From assembly GCA_050178015.1 (NCBI GenBank), contig JBFXGM010000014.1, positions 1 through 64,000 of the forward strand: a stretch of 64,000 nt of DNA, written 5' to 3'. The stretch's first letter is position 1. Each line of letters begins with the position of its first letter. Below, piece by piece: positions 33,888-42,903 of this stretch. Under the pieces are notes generated by a model. The model was not told the DNA's origin. It was given only the letters and a program-made list of their open reading frames with translations, and made no database searches. A program made the position numbers and the translations under genes. This DNA comes from Gaoshiqia sp050178015 (GTDB taxonomy: Bacteria; Bacteroidota; Bacteroidia; Bacteroidales; Prolixibacteraceae).

Positions 33888-35231
33888 ATGAAAAAGATAG
33901 CTGCCTATTTAATTATTACACTGTTTGCAGGAATGTTCTTCACTTCGTGCGACGGCAATCAGAAAAAAACGGAAACAGCAAAAATTTTATCGGATAGTAC
34001 CCTGTTGGATACAATTCAATATCAAACCTTTCAGTATTTCTGGGAAGGTGCGGAACCCGTTTCCGGGATGGCCCGGGAACGGATCCACCTGGATGGCATC
34101 TATCCGCAGAACGATCAGGACGTGGTTACGCTCGGGGGCTCCGGCTTCGGCGTGATGGCGATTCTGGTTGGCATTGAGCGTGGTTTTATCACCCGCGAAC
34201 AAGCATTCGAACGCCTGCAAAAAATAGTGAATTTTCTGGCAACTGCCGACAGCTTCCACGGGGCCTGGCCTCACTGGCTGGACGGCCCGACCGGAAAAAC
34301 AAAGCCTTTCAGTAAAAAAGACGACGGGGGCGATTTGGTCGAGACGGCGTTCATGGTCCAGGGACTGCTGACGGTTGCCGGGTATTTCAAAAACGGGAAC
34401 GAGGCAGAACAACAACTGGTGGCCGACATCGACAAACTTTGGCGCGAAGTGGAGTGGAATTGGTACACCAAAGGAGGCGAAGAAGTGCTGTACTGGCACT
34501 GGTCGCCAAATTATGGTTGGGAAATGAACTTCCCCGTCGGTGGTTACAACGAATGCCTGATCATGTATATCCTGGCGGCAGCCTCGCCAACTTACCCGAT
34601 TGAGCCAAGCGTGTATCACAAAGGCTGGGCGCGCGACGGCGAAATCGCCAACGACACGGTTTATTACGGCTTAAACACGGTACTCGATTTTTACGAGCAC
34701 AGCGACGATCCTACCGGCCCTTTGTTTTGGGCACATTATTCTTACCTCGGGTTGAACCCGAAAGGGCTGTCGGACCAATATGCCGACTACTGGGAATTGA
34801 ACCGGCACCATGCATTGATCCACTACAAATATGCCTTGGACAATCCGAAAGACTTTGAAGGCTATGGCGAAAAACAATGGGGATTTACTTCTAGCTATTC
34901 GATGAACGGTTATGCGGGGCATCATCCGGGTGATGCCGACCTGGGGGTCATTTCACCAACGGCCGCCCTGTCTTCCTTTCCTTACACACCAACAGAATCC
35001 ATGCAATTTCTTCGCTACCTCTACACCGAGGCCGATTCGCTGGTTGGAAAATACGGTCCTTATGATGCGTACAGTCAAACAGCAAAATGGTATTTGCCGC
35101 GGTACCTGGCCATCGACCAGGGCCCGATCCCGGTGATGATTGAAAACTATCGCAGTGGTTTGCTGTGGGATTTGTTCATGCAGCATGAAGATGTTCAACG
35201 AGGGCTGGAGAGGTTAGGGTTTCAATTTTAA
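33888..35231 (+). CDS. GH144-family lipoprotein, single-domain (beta-1,2-glucan degradation)
   Basis: A 447-residue protein with lipobox MFFTSC and a catalytic (alpha/alpha)6 domain filling the rest. It matches the C-terminal domain of the upstream GH144 across its length (QTFQYFWEGAEPVSGMARER, GGSGFGVMAILVGIERGF, FHGAWPHWLDG, DDGGDLVETAF, WHWSPNYGWEMNF, DQGPIPVMIENYRS). It lacks the Ig-like domains, as in standard GH144 enzymes. Two paralogues with different architecture suggest division of labour, for example endo- versus exo-acting. The assignment of exact product is not possible from sequence alone. Confidence 0.87.
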   Translation: MKKIAAYLIITLFAGMFFTSCDGNQKKTETAKILSDSTLLDTIQYQTFQYFWEGAEPVSGMARERIHLDGIYPQNDQDVVTLGGSGFGVMAILVGIERGFITREQAFERLQKIVNFLATADSFHGAWPHWLDGPTGKTKPFSKKDDGGDLVETAFMVQGLLTVAGYFKNGNEAEQQLVADIDKLWREVEWNWYTKGGEEVLYWHWSPNYGWEMNFPVGGYNECLIMYILAAASPTYPIEPSVYHKGWARDGEIANDTVYYGLNTVLDFYEHSDDPTGPLFWAHYSYLGLNPKGLSDQYADYWELNRHHALIHYKYALDNPKDFEGYGEKQWGFTSSYSMNGYAGHHPGDADLGVISPTAALSSFPYTPTESMQFLRYLYTEADSLVGKYGPYDAYSQTAKWYLPRYLAIDQGPIPVMIENYRSGLLWDLFMQHEDVQRGLERLGFQF

Positions 35232-35271
35232 CAGGAACGATCAATTTCCTTTCTGACTAAAAATCATTGAA

Positions 35272-37083
35272 ATGAAACAGATGCTATTTTTATTTTTCCT
35301 GATGATTATGGTGATGTTTTCGGGAAGATACCTCCGGGCTCAATCAACCCGGATGAACACATACTGTAACCCGCTCGACATCGATTACACATACATGGTT
35401 TACAATTCGAGCCGGAATATTTCGTACCGCTCAGGAGCCGATCCGGCTGTGATTGAATTTCGGGGCGAATATTACATGTTTGTCACCCGCTCTTTCGGGT
35501 ACTGGCATTCAACCGACTTGGTCAACTGGCAGTTTATCAAACCGGTACAGTGGTTTTTTGAAGGAAGCAACGCGCCAACGGCATTCAATTACAAAGATTC
35601 GGTGGTTTACTTTGCCGGTGATCCGGCCGGCTACGGGAGCATTCTTTATACAGATGATCCGAAAAGCGGAAGATGGACGCCCACCGCTTCTATCACCAAC
35701 AACATTCAGGATTCCGAATTATTTATTGACGACGATGGCAAAACTTTTTTGTACTGGGGATCCTCAAATGTGCATCCAATTAGGGTAAAAGAACTGAACA
35801 AAAACGACCGCTTTCTGGAAACCGGTGTGAAAAAAGATCTGATTAATCTGGTGGAGGAAGAACATGGCTGGGAACGATTTGGTGAAAACAATTTCCATCC
35901 AACCATCAAGGAAGGCTACATGGAAGGTGCATCGATGACGAAACACGGTGGGAAATATTATTTGCAGTATGCAGCGCCCGGCACACAATTCAATGTTTAT
36001 GCCGATGGCGTTTACATTGGGGAATCGCCGCTCGGCCCGTTTACCTACATGAAAAATAATCCGATGAGTTTTAAGCCGGGTGGTTTTACCAATGGTGCCG
36101 GTCACGGTGTAACGGTTAAACAAACCAACGGGCAGTACTGGCATTATGCGACCATGGTTTTGGCTTCCAACGCGCACTGGGAACGCCGTTTATGTATGTT
36201 CCCCACTTATTTTGATAATGAAGGCCTGATGCACTCCGATACTCATTATGGCGATTACCCGCGGTTTGCTCCCGGCCATCCAACCCGGGCAGGTCAGCAT
36301 AATGGTTGGATGTTGCTGTCTTACAGAGGAAAAACCACCGTTTCATCATCACAAATGCAGATTAAAAAAAGTACTTCAACCGATGATGATTACGATATTA
36401 CCGAAATGCCACTGAAAAAAAACAGTGAAGGCGAAATTATCTCCGAAGTGCTGACCGATGAAAGTCCGAAATCATTCTGGGTGGCAGAAGCCAATGATAA
36501 TAAACAGTGGGTAAAGATTGAGATGCTGAACCCGGGAAAGATTTGTGCTATCCAACTGAATTATCACGACCACGAATCGGGGATTTACACCCGTGTTGAC
36601 GGTTTGCGGCATCGGTTTACCATCGAAGTTTCGGAAGATGGAAATAACTGGCAAACGGTGGTTGATAGAAGTAACAGTTGGAAAGATACGCCGAATGCAT
36701 ACATTGTTCTCAGCCAGCCGGTTGAGGGTAAATTCGTCAGGTATAAAAACATTGAAGTTCCGGGCACAAACCTGGCCATTTCAGAGATTAGGGTGTTTGG
36801 GCTAGGTTTCGGCGAAAAACCAGCTCCGGTTAAAGGTTTCATCGTAAATCGAAAAACCGACCGGAGAGATGCCACTTTATCCTGGAACCCCGTAAAAGGC
36901 GCACAGGGTTATAACATTCGTTGGGGAATTGCACCGGATAAATTGTACAATTCGTGGCTCATATATGAAGACAACGAGTTGCTGATGCGTAACCTGGATA
37001 AAAATACAACCTATTATTTCACCATCGAGGCGTTTAATGAAAATGGCATTTCGGAACGATCGAAAATTGTAAAAGTTGAATAA
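35272..37083 (+). CDS. GH43-like glycosidase with discoidin and FN3 domains
   Basis: A 603-residue exported protein. Signal peptide ending LRAQ; five-bladed GH43-type catalytic domain (about 30-350) with ADPAV (Asp57 as likely general base), NIQDSELFIDDDGK (pKa-modulating Asp region) and MEGASMTKHGGKYYL (Glu218 as likely general acid); an F5/8 type C (discoidin) carbohydrate-binding domain (about 380-510, WVKIEMLNPGKICAIQLNYHDHE ... NLAISEIRVFG); and a fibronectin type III domain (ATLSWNPVKGAQGYNIRWG). GH43 enzymes mostly act on arabinofuranosides or xylosides, and a few on galactosides. The substrate here may be a side chain, or this may be a subfamily adapted to glucan. The start is set by the signal peptide. 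Confidence 0.82.
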   Translation: MKQMLFLFFLMIMVMFSGRYLRAQSTRMNTYCNPLDIDYTYMVYNSSRNISYRSGADPAVIEFRGEYYMFVTRSFGYWHSTDLVNWQFIKPVQWFFEGSNAPTAFNYKDSVVYFAGDPAGYGSILYTDDPKSGRWTPTASITNNIQDSELFIDDDGKTFLYWGSSNVHPIRVKELNKNDRFLETGVKKDLINLVEEEHGWERFGENNFHPTIKEGYMEGASMTKHGGKYYLQYAAPGTQFNVYADGVYIGESPLGPFTYMKNNPMSFKPGGFTNGAGHGVTVKQTNGQYWHYATMVLASNAHWERRLCMFPTYFDNEGLMHSDTHYGDYPRFAPGHPTRAGQHNGWMLLSYRGKTTVSSSQMQIKKSTSTDDDYDITEMPLKKNSEGEIISEVLTDESPKSFWVAEANDNKQWVKIEMLNPGKICAIQLNYHDHESGIYTRVDGLRHRFTIEVSEDGNNWQTVVDRSNSWKDTPNAYIVLSQPVEGKFVRYKNIEVPGTNLAISEIRVFGLGFGEKPAPVKGFIVNRKTDRRDATLSWNPVKGAQGYNIRWGIAPDKLYNSWLIYEDNELLMRNLDKNTTYYFTIEAFNENGISERSKIVKVE

Positions 37084-37096
37084 AAAGGAGGAGATT

Positions 37097-39373
37097 ATGA
37101 GAACGATGTTGTTGATGGGGATAATTGCCTTGTTCCTGGTTTCGTGCGGGCAGAAGCCACAAGAAACTGAAATGGACAGGTTTGTCGATAACCTGATGGC
37201 GCAAATGACCATGCAGGAAAAAATCGGCCAGCTGAACCTGATTACCCCGGGCGGCGGAATCCCTACCGGGGCAGCGGTTAGCTCGGATGTGGAGGCCAAA
37301 ATAAAAGCCGGGAATGTGGGCGGCGTGTTTGGCGTTAGCGGACCCGAAAAAGTAAGGCAGGCCCAGGATTTGGCCGTGAAAGAAAGCCGGCTGGGGATTC
37401 CGCTTATTTTTGGGTCAGATGTTATTCATGGCTATAAAACAACGTTCCCGATTCCGTTGGGCCTGTCGTGCAGCTGGGACATGGAACTGATCGAAAAAAC
37501 AGCCCGGATAGCTGCCGTTGAAGCTACTGCCGACGGTATTTTCTGGAACTTCTCACCGATGGTTGACATTGCCCGCGATCCGCGCTGGGGACGGATTGCC
37601 GAAGGAGCAGGCGAAGATCCGTATCTCGGTTCCGAAATTGCCAAATCAATGGTGATAGGGTATCAGGGCGACGACCTGACAGCCCCGAGCACCATGATGG
37701 CCACCGTCAAGCATTTTGCCTTGTATGGCGCCTCCGAAGCCGGCCGCGATTACCATACCACCGATATGAGCCGCCTCCGGATGTTCAACGAGTATTTTCC
37801 GCCTTACAAAGCTGCCATCGATGCCGGAGTGGGCTGTGTCATGTCGTCGTTTAACGATGTGGACGGCATCCCGGCCTCGGGCAACAAATGGCTGCTCACC
37901 GATGTACTTCGCAAACAGTGGGGCTTCGGTGGCTTTGTGGTTTCCGATTATACTTCGGTGAATGAAATGATCGATCATGGGCTGGGCGATTTGCAGACCG
38001 TATCGGCTTTGGCGCTGAAAGCCGGACTCGATATGGACATGGTGGGCGAGGGTTTTCTGACCACCCTGGGGAAATCGCTGGAAGAAGGCAAGGTTTCCGA
38101 AGCCGACATCAATACAGCTTGTCGGCGCATTTTGGAAGCCAAATACAAGCTGGGCCTTTTTGACGATCCGTACCGGTATATCGATGAAAACCGTGCAAAA
38201 GCTGAAATACTGGCTCCGGCCCACCGGGAACTTGCCCGTCAGGCAGCAGCCCAATCATTCGTGTTGCTGAAGAATGAGATGCAAGTGTTGCCGCTGAAAA
38301 AGGCTGGCACGATCGCTTTGGTTGGCCCCTTGGCCGACAGCAAAAACAATATGCTGGGTACCTGGGCGCCCACCGGCGATCCGAAACTTTCGGTGCCAGT
38401 GTTGGAGGGGATGCAGAATATGGCCGGCGCTGACGTAAAATTGTTGTACGCCAAAGGGGCAAATATTTCGGACGATCCTGAGTTTGCGCGTAAGGTGAAT
38501 GTTTTTGGCCCGCGTATCGAGATTGACGAGCGTTCGCCCGAAGCCATGCTGAAAGAAGCTGTCTCGGTTGCCCAAAAAGCCGATGTGGTGGTGGCTGTGA
38601 TTGGCGAAGCTACCGAAATGAGCGGCGAATCTTCCAGCCGGTCAGACATCACCATTCCCGAACCGCAGAAAAAACTGGTACGGGCATTGGCGAAAACAGG
38701 GAAACCGCTTGTTTTGGTGCTGATGTCCGGACGACCTCTGGCTTTGGAAGAGGAAAACCAACTGGGCGATGCCATCCTGCTCACCTGGCACCCCGGCGTT
38801 GAGGCCGGAAATGCCATTGCCGACGTCTTGTTCGGGGCATATAACCCCTCGGGAAAACTGACAACCACCTTCCCGCGGAACGTAGGCCAAATTCCCATCT
38901 ATTACAACCATAAAAATACGGGACGACCGAATCCCGGCGACGAATTTCAAAAATTCCGGTCGAACTACCTGGATGTTCCCAATTCGCCTTTATTCCCGTT
39001 TGGTTATGGACTGAGTTATACTACATTCGACTATAAAAATCTAGCCGTAAGTAAAGAAACCATCACACCGGATGAATCCCTGGAGGTAACGGTGGATGTG
39101 ACCAACACCGGCAATTACGATGGGGCCGAAGTGGTACAGTTGTATGTGCGCGATGTGGTTGGTTCTATTTCTCGTCCGTTGAAGGAATTGAAAGCTTTCC
39201 AGAAAGTGTTTATCCCAAAGGGTGAAACGAAGAGCGTTTCGTTTGCATTGTCGGTCAACGATTTGAGCTTTTACCGGAATGATTTGAGCTTTGTTGCCGA
39301 ACCAGGTCAATTTATGGTTTTTGTGGGAAGCAACTCGGATACGGAAGACTTTAGGGAGTTCACACTGAAATAA
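37097..39373 (+). CDS. GH3 beta-glucosidase lipoprotein
   Basis: A 758-residue GH3 enzyme: lipobox FLVSC, GH3 N-terminal barrel (FVDNLMAQMTMQEKIGQLNL, GIPLIFGSDVIHGY, KHFALYGASEAGRDY), catalytic nucleophile in VVSDYTS (Asp284), GH3 C-terminal domain (FVLLKNEMQVLPL, GEATEMSGESSSRSD) and a fibronectin III-like domain (VTVDVTNTGNYDGAEVVQLYV). The ATG at 37097 is preceded by a near-perfect AAGGAGG (37085-37091), unusually strong for this group, which decides the start over 37076. Bacteroidota GH3 enzymes in GH144 loci hydrolyse sophoro-oligosaccharides (beta-1,2) to glucose; that substrate is inferred from context. Confidence 0.92.
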   Translation: MRTMLLMGIIALFLVSCGQKPQETEMDRFVDNLMAQMTMQEKIGQLNLITPGGGIPTGAAVSSDVEAKIKAGNVGGVFGVSGPEKVRQAQDLAVKESRLGIPLIFGSDVIHGYKTTFPIPLGLSCSWDMELIEKTARIAAVEATADGIFWNFSPMVDIARDPRWGRIAEGAGEDPYLGSEIAKSMVIGYQGDDLTAPSTMMATVKHFALYGASEAGRDYHTTDMSRLRMFNEYFPPYKAAIDAGVGCVMSSFNDVDGIPASGNKWLLTDVLRKQWGFGGFVVSDYTSVNEMIDHGLGDLQTVSALALKAGLDMDMVGEGFLTTLGKSLEEGKVSEADINTACRRILEAKYKLGLFDDPYRYIDENRAKAEILAPAHRELARQAAAQSFVLLKNEMQVLPLKKAGTIALVGPLADSKNNMLGTWAPTGDPKLSVPVLEGMQNMAGADVKLLYAKGANISDDPEFARKVNVFGPRIEIDERSPEAMLKEAVSVAQKADVVVAVIGEATEMSGESSSRSDITIPEPQKKLVRALAKTGKPLVLVLMSGRPLALEEENQLGDAILLTWHPGVEAGNAIADVLFGAYNPSGKLTTTFPRNVGQIPIYYNHKNTGRPNPGDEFQKFRSNYLDVPNSPLFPFGYGLSYTTFDYKNLAVSKETITPDESLEVTVDVTNTGNYDGAEVVQLYVRDVVGSISRPLKELKAFQKVFIPKGETKSVSFALSVNDLSFYRNDLSFVAEPGQFMVFVGSNSDTEDFREFTLK

Positions 39374-39532
39374 TAAAAACTGGTAAAGTCGCTGAAAATG
39401 GCAACCTGATCGAGTGCGTGAAATGGTGCTATTCGGTTTTCTTGGGAAATGTATTCAAGAATAGGATGATATTCTTTTCATTTCTATCATTTTCAGCTAC
39501 TTTCATGCTAACCTAAAACTAAATCAAAGAAG

Positions 39533-41152
39533 ATGCAAAGTTACGGAAAATCAGTTTCAGCTATTGGCTTGGCAGCGGTGGCATTATTTTCATGTACCGC
39601 CAAAGAACAACCGGAAAAGCGTCCAAACATTGTGTTTATCATGAGCGATGATCATGCGTATCAAGCTATCAGCGCATACAGTAACCGGCTGATAGAAACG
39701 CCTAACATCGACCGGTTGGCCAACGAAGGTATGTTGTTTACCAATGCCTGTGTTACCAACTCGATTTGTGCCCCTTCGCGAGCAACCATTTTAACCGGAA
39801 AACACACGCACATTCATGGGAAAATCGATAATAACTTCCCGTTCGACACGACCAATGTAACCTTTCCCCAGTTGCTGCACCGGGCCGGATATCAAACCGC
39901 CATGTTTGGAAAACTGCATTTCGGCAACAACCCGAAAGGATTTGACGAGTTTATGATTCTGCCCGACCAGGGCGATTATTACAATCCCGATTTTATCACC
40001 AATCGGGGCGACACTGCAATAACGGGTTATGTGACCGACATTATCACCGATTTGACCCTCGACTGGCTGAAAAACCGCCGAAATAAGGAACAGCCCTTTC
40101 TGCTGATGTACCTGCATAAGGCGCCACACCGGGAATGGATACCGGCAGAAAGACACTACCGGGAATTTACTCAAAAAACGTTTCCCGAACCCGAGACCCT
40201 GTTCGATAATTACGAAGGACGCGGAACGGCAGCGAAAACTGCGGAGATGAACCTGCTCCATCACATGACCATCTCCGCCGATACTAAAATTTACCCGGAA
40301 GTAGCGGAAGAGTTAGGAATCAAGGAATCGTCTGACTGGGGCAAGAATGTGTTTTTACAGAAATACAACCGACTGAATGTGGCGCAAAAAGAACAATACG
40401 ATGAAGTTTACGGTCCCGTCAATGAAGCTTTTAAAAAGGCATATCCGGCGATGAGTGATGAAGACCTGATGCGGTGGAAATACCAGCGTTACATGCAGGA
40501 TTATTTGGCTTGCATTGCAGCGGTTGATGAAAACGTGGGGCGCGTGCTGGATTATCTGGAAGAAAATGGGTTGCGGGAAAATACCATCGTGGTTTACACC
40601 TCAGACCAGGGATTTTATTTGGGCGAGCACGGATGGTTTGATAAACGGTTCATTTACGACGAATCGTTTAAAACACCTTTACTGGTTCGCTGGCCCGAAA
40701 AAATAGAAGCCGGTTCAGCGTCGGATGAAATGGTGCAAAACCTCGATTTTGCCCAGACATTTTTAGATGCGGCCGGACTTCCACAGCCAGCTGATATGCA
40801 GGGCGAAAGTTTGGTGCCATTACTGGAAGGCAAATCTGCCCAATGGGCTCGCGATGCAGTTTATTATCATTATTACGAATATCCGGGATTTCACATGGTG
40901 AAACGGCATTACGGAATCGTGACTACCGAGTATAAATTGGCCCACTTTTATTACGATGTGGATGAATGGGAACTGTACGACCGCAAAAACGATCCGTTTG
41001 AGTTGAAGAATGTGTATAACGACCCGGCATATTCCGCCGTGGTGGATAAATTGAAAGATCAATTGGCTGAACTTCGTGTTAAATACAAGGATTCGGAAGA
41101 ACTCGATCAGCAATTCATTCAAAAATATAAAGAACGTGGACTGATCCGGTAA
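39533..41152 (+). CDS. S1-family sulfatase, formylglycine type, lipoprotein
   Basis: A 539-residue sulfatase. Lipobox ALFSC near residue 21; metal-binding SDDH; the formylglycine signature CAPSRATILTG with Cys79 as the residue converted to formylglycine; catalytic KLHFG; and the C-terminal YTSDQGFYLGEHGWFDKRF typical of S1_8/S1_11-like enzymes acting on sugars. An anaerobic sulfatase-maturing enzyme should be encoded elsewhere. It lies 159 bp after the GH3 gene with the same orientation, so it is either the last PUL gene or has its own promoter. It indicates that the imported glycan or its side chains may be sulfated. Members of the alkaline phosphatase superfamily can also be phosphodiesterases, but the CxPSR motif favours sulfate esters. 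Confidence 0.88.
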   Translation: MQSYGKSVSAIGLAAVALFSCTAKEQPEKRPNIVFIMSDDHAYQAISAYSNRLIETPNIDRLANEGMLFTNACVTNSICAPSRATILTGKHTHIHGKIDNNFPFDTTNVTFPQLLHRAGYQTAMFGKLHFGNNPKGFDEFMILPDQGDYYNPDFITNRGDTAITGYVTDIITDLTLDWLKNRRNKEQPFLLMYLHKAPHREWIPAERHYREFTQKTFPEPETLFDNYEGRGTAAKTAEMNLLHHMTISADTKIYPEVAEELGIKESSDWGKNVFLQKYNRLNVAQKEQYDEVYGPVNEAFKKAYPAMSDEDLMRWKYQRYMQDYLACIAAVDENVGRVLDYLEENGLRENTIVVYTSDQGFYLGEHGWFDKRFIYDESFKTPLLVRWPEKIEAGSASDEMVQNLDFAQTFLDAAGLPQPADMQGESLVPLLEGKSAQWARDAVYYHYYEYPGFHMVKRHYGIVTTEYKLAHFYYDVDEWELYDRKNDPFELKNVYNDPAYSAVVDKLKDQLAELRVKYKDSEELDQQFIQKYKERGLIR

Positions 41153-41381
41153 GGTTATTTTGCTGTCATGTCAATGATATTCTGTTGGATAAGTTTGTTC
41201 GGACGAGCTGAATGTATTACTTTCTGTTTTTTTACGTTGGCTTTCTGACTTATGACTTGACACCAGTTGGTGTCTGGGTAATTTTACCCGGAAAACACCG
41301 TCGAAAAAATTTGGAAAGTGGTCGTAAGATCACTTTTTTTGTAAACCATATTTCCTTTATTTAGAGACAAATTTTGAAACC

Positions 41382-42107
41382 ATGACCGTCGATCTGTTTA
41401 TACCTTGTTTTATTGATCAGATTTATCCGCAAACTGCATTCAATGTTATTAAGTTATTGAAAAAGGCCGGAGTTCAGGCCGAATATAATCCGGAGCAAAC
41501 CTGTTGCGGGCAACCGGCTTACAACAGTGGCTATTGGGACGAAACCAAAAGCCTGGCCCGCAAGTTTATCGGCGATTTTCAAGGCGACCGGTTGATTGTC
41601 AGTCCTTCGGCTTCATGCACAGGTTTTATTAAAAACTACTATTCTGATCTTTTTAAACCCGAAGATTTGGAATACGAAGCACATCTTCACCTGAAGAACC
41701 GATTGGTTGAGCTAACCGACTTTTTGGTGAACAAAATTAATTTCACCGATTTTGGCGCCAGCTTCCCCCATAAAGTTTGCTACCACGATGCTTGTACTGC
41801 GTTGCGTGAATACGGAATCCGCCGCGAACCCCGTCTTCTGTTGTCGAAAGTTGATGGGTTGGAACTGATTGAGATGGAAGATACAGAAACCTGCTGCGGG
41901 TTTGGAGGCACTTTTTCGGCTAAATTTAAATCCATTTCTTCGGCTATGACCGAGCAGAAAGTCGAAAAAGCGCTGAATACGGGTGCGGAGTTTATCATCT
42001 CCACCGAAGCCTCCTGTCTGATGAATATCGAAGGTTACGTAAATAAACATAAACTCCCCATTAAGCCAATTCACATTGCCGATATCCTGGCACACGGTTG
42101 GGAATAA
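41382..42107 (+). CDS. (Fe-S)-binding protein, LutA/YkgE-like
   Basis: A 241-residue CCG-domain protein with two cysteine-rich motifs, TCCGQPAYNSG and TCCGFGGTFSAKF, each with CCG, plus PCFIDQIYP and SCTGF cysteines. This is the LutA (YkgE) type, a subunit of the LutABC L-lactate oxidation complex and related to heterodisulfide reductase HdrB. No LutB or LutC gene follows, so it is either an orphan or works with distant partners. It is cytosolic with no export signal. A 228-bp gap precedes it, in which I see no gene. Confidence 0.85.
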   Translation: MTVDLFIPCFIDQIYPQTAFNVIKLLKKAGVQAEYNPEQTCCGQPAYNSGYWDETKSLARKFIGDFQGDRLIVSPSASCTGFIKNYYSDLFKPEDLEYEAHLHLKNRLVELTDFLVNKINFTDFGASFPHKVCYHDACTALREYGIRREPRLLLSKVDGLELIEMEDTETCCGFGGTFSAKFKSISSAMTEQKVEKALNTGAEFIISTEASCLMNIEGYVNKHKLPIKPIHIADILAHGWE

Positions 42108-42300
42108 ATTAGAATTTATTAACAAACTTTTCACGACCCCATTCGTAAACTTTATTCCCATGTTAAAGCAAGACATGGGAGTGATCATGTTTGTCTATTT
42201 GAAAACTCGGCGATCGGGAATTGAAATTTTTCCGGATTTTTTGAGTGAACTGCATGTTTGATTTTTATTTGTATTTAGTTGATTTCGAAAGGATTTTGTT

Positions 42301-42498
42301 ATGATGAAAACGCAGGACGACTCAAGAAAGACTTCCACGGTGAATTTGCACCACGTGCACTATTTACGAACGGGCAACACCACTATGCACAAACCTTTTG
42401 CAAGTCAAAAGGGAATTCATTGTGTAGGTGATAAATTTGGCTATGTAGTTGATTGGCAGGTTTCTGAAAAGAAGCGGGAACAAATTTTGGCCAAGTAA
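42301..42498 (+). CDS. small hypothetical protein
   Basis: A 65-residue frame starting with tandem ATGs preceded by gaaagga. The product is basic and histidine-containing (NLHHVHYLRTGNTTMHKPF) with one cysteine (IHCVGDKFGYVVDWQV) and no transmembrane segment or signal peptide. I recognise no family. The codon use looks genuine rather than that of a shadow frame, and there is no opposing gene, but length keeps confidence low. Confidence 0.42.
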   Translation: MMKTQDDSRKTSTVNLHHVHYLRTGNTTMHKPFASQKGIHCVGDKFGYVVDWQVSEKKREQILAK

Positions 42499-42903
42499 TT
42501 TTTTGCCATCTGTCAAATACCAAAAACGCCCTTAAGAAACCAGTATTGGTTAATTGATTGTGTATCAAAGCTAGTGGAAGTGTTCATGTTGCTGTTCCGT
42601 TAAGTAAAACAACAGCAAAGGGGAGGTATTATGCTTTTCTGAAGTTAAATGGTTGAATATAAGTGTTTGTTATTTAATCTGAGGGCATTGTTTTTTTACT
42701 GCGCATTAGAATGGGTAACAAGCCTTAAGAAAACACTTCTTCATGTATGTATGTTTTTCTGACTTTTCATGGAATTGTTCGCATAACAACTTTGCTGTCT
42801 TGATATTAAGCAAGTATTCTATTGCGCTTTGCCTATTGATTTTCTCATTTTAGAAAACCATTTTTTTAATCTTCCAGGTATAAAACTGTTGACGTAACGA
42901 AAG
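42499..42903. other. non-coding stretch with no recognisable feature
   Basis: A 405-bp AT-rich gap before the glycosyltransferase gene. No tRNA, hairpin-plus-T-run or credible open frame was seen; the glycosyltransferase promoter should lie near its right end. Confidence 0.4.
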
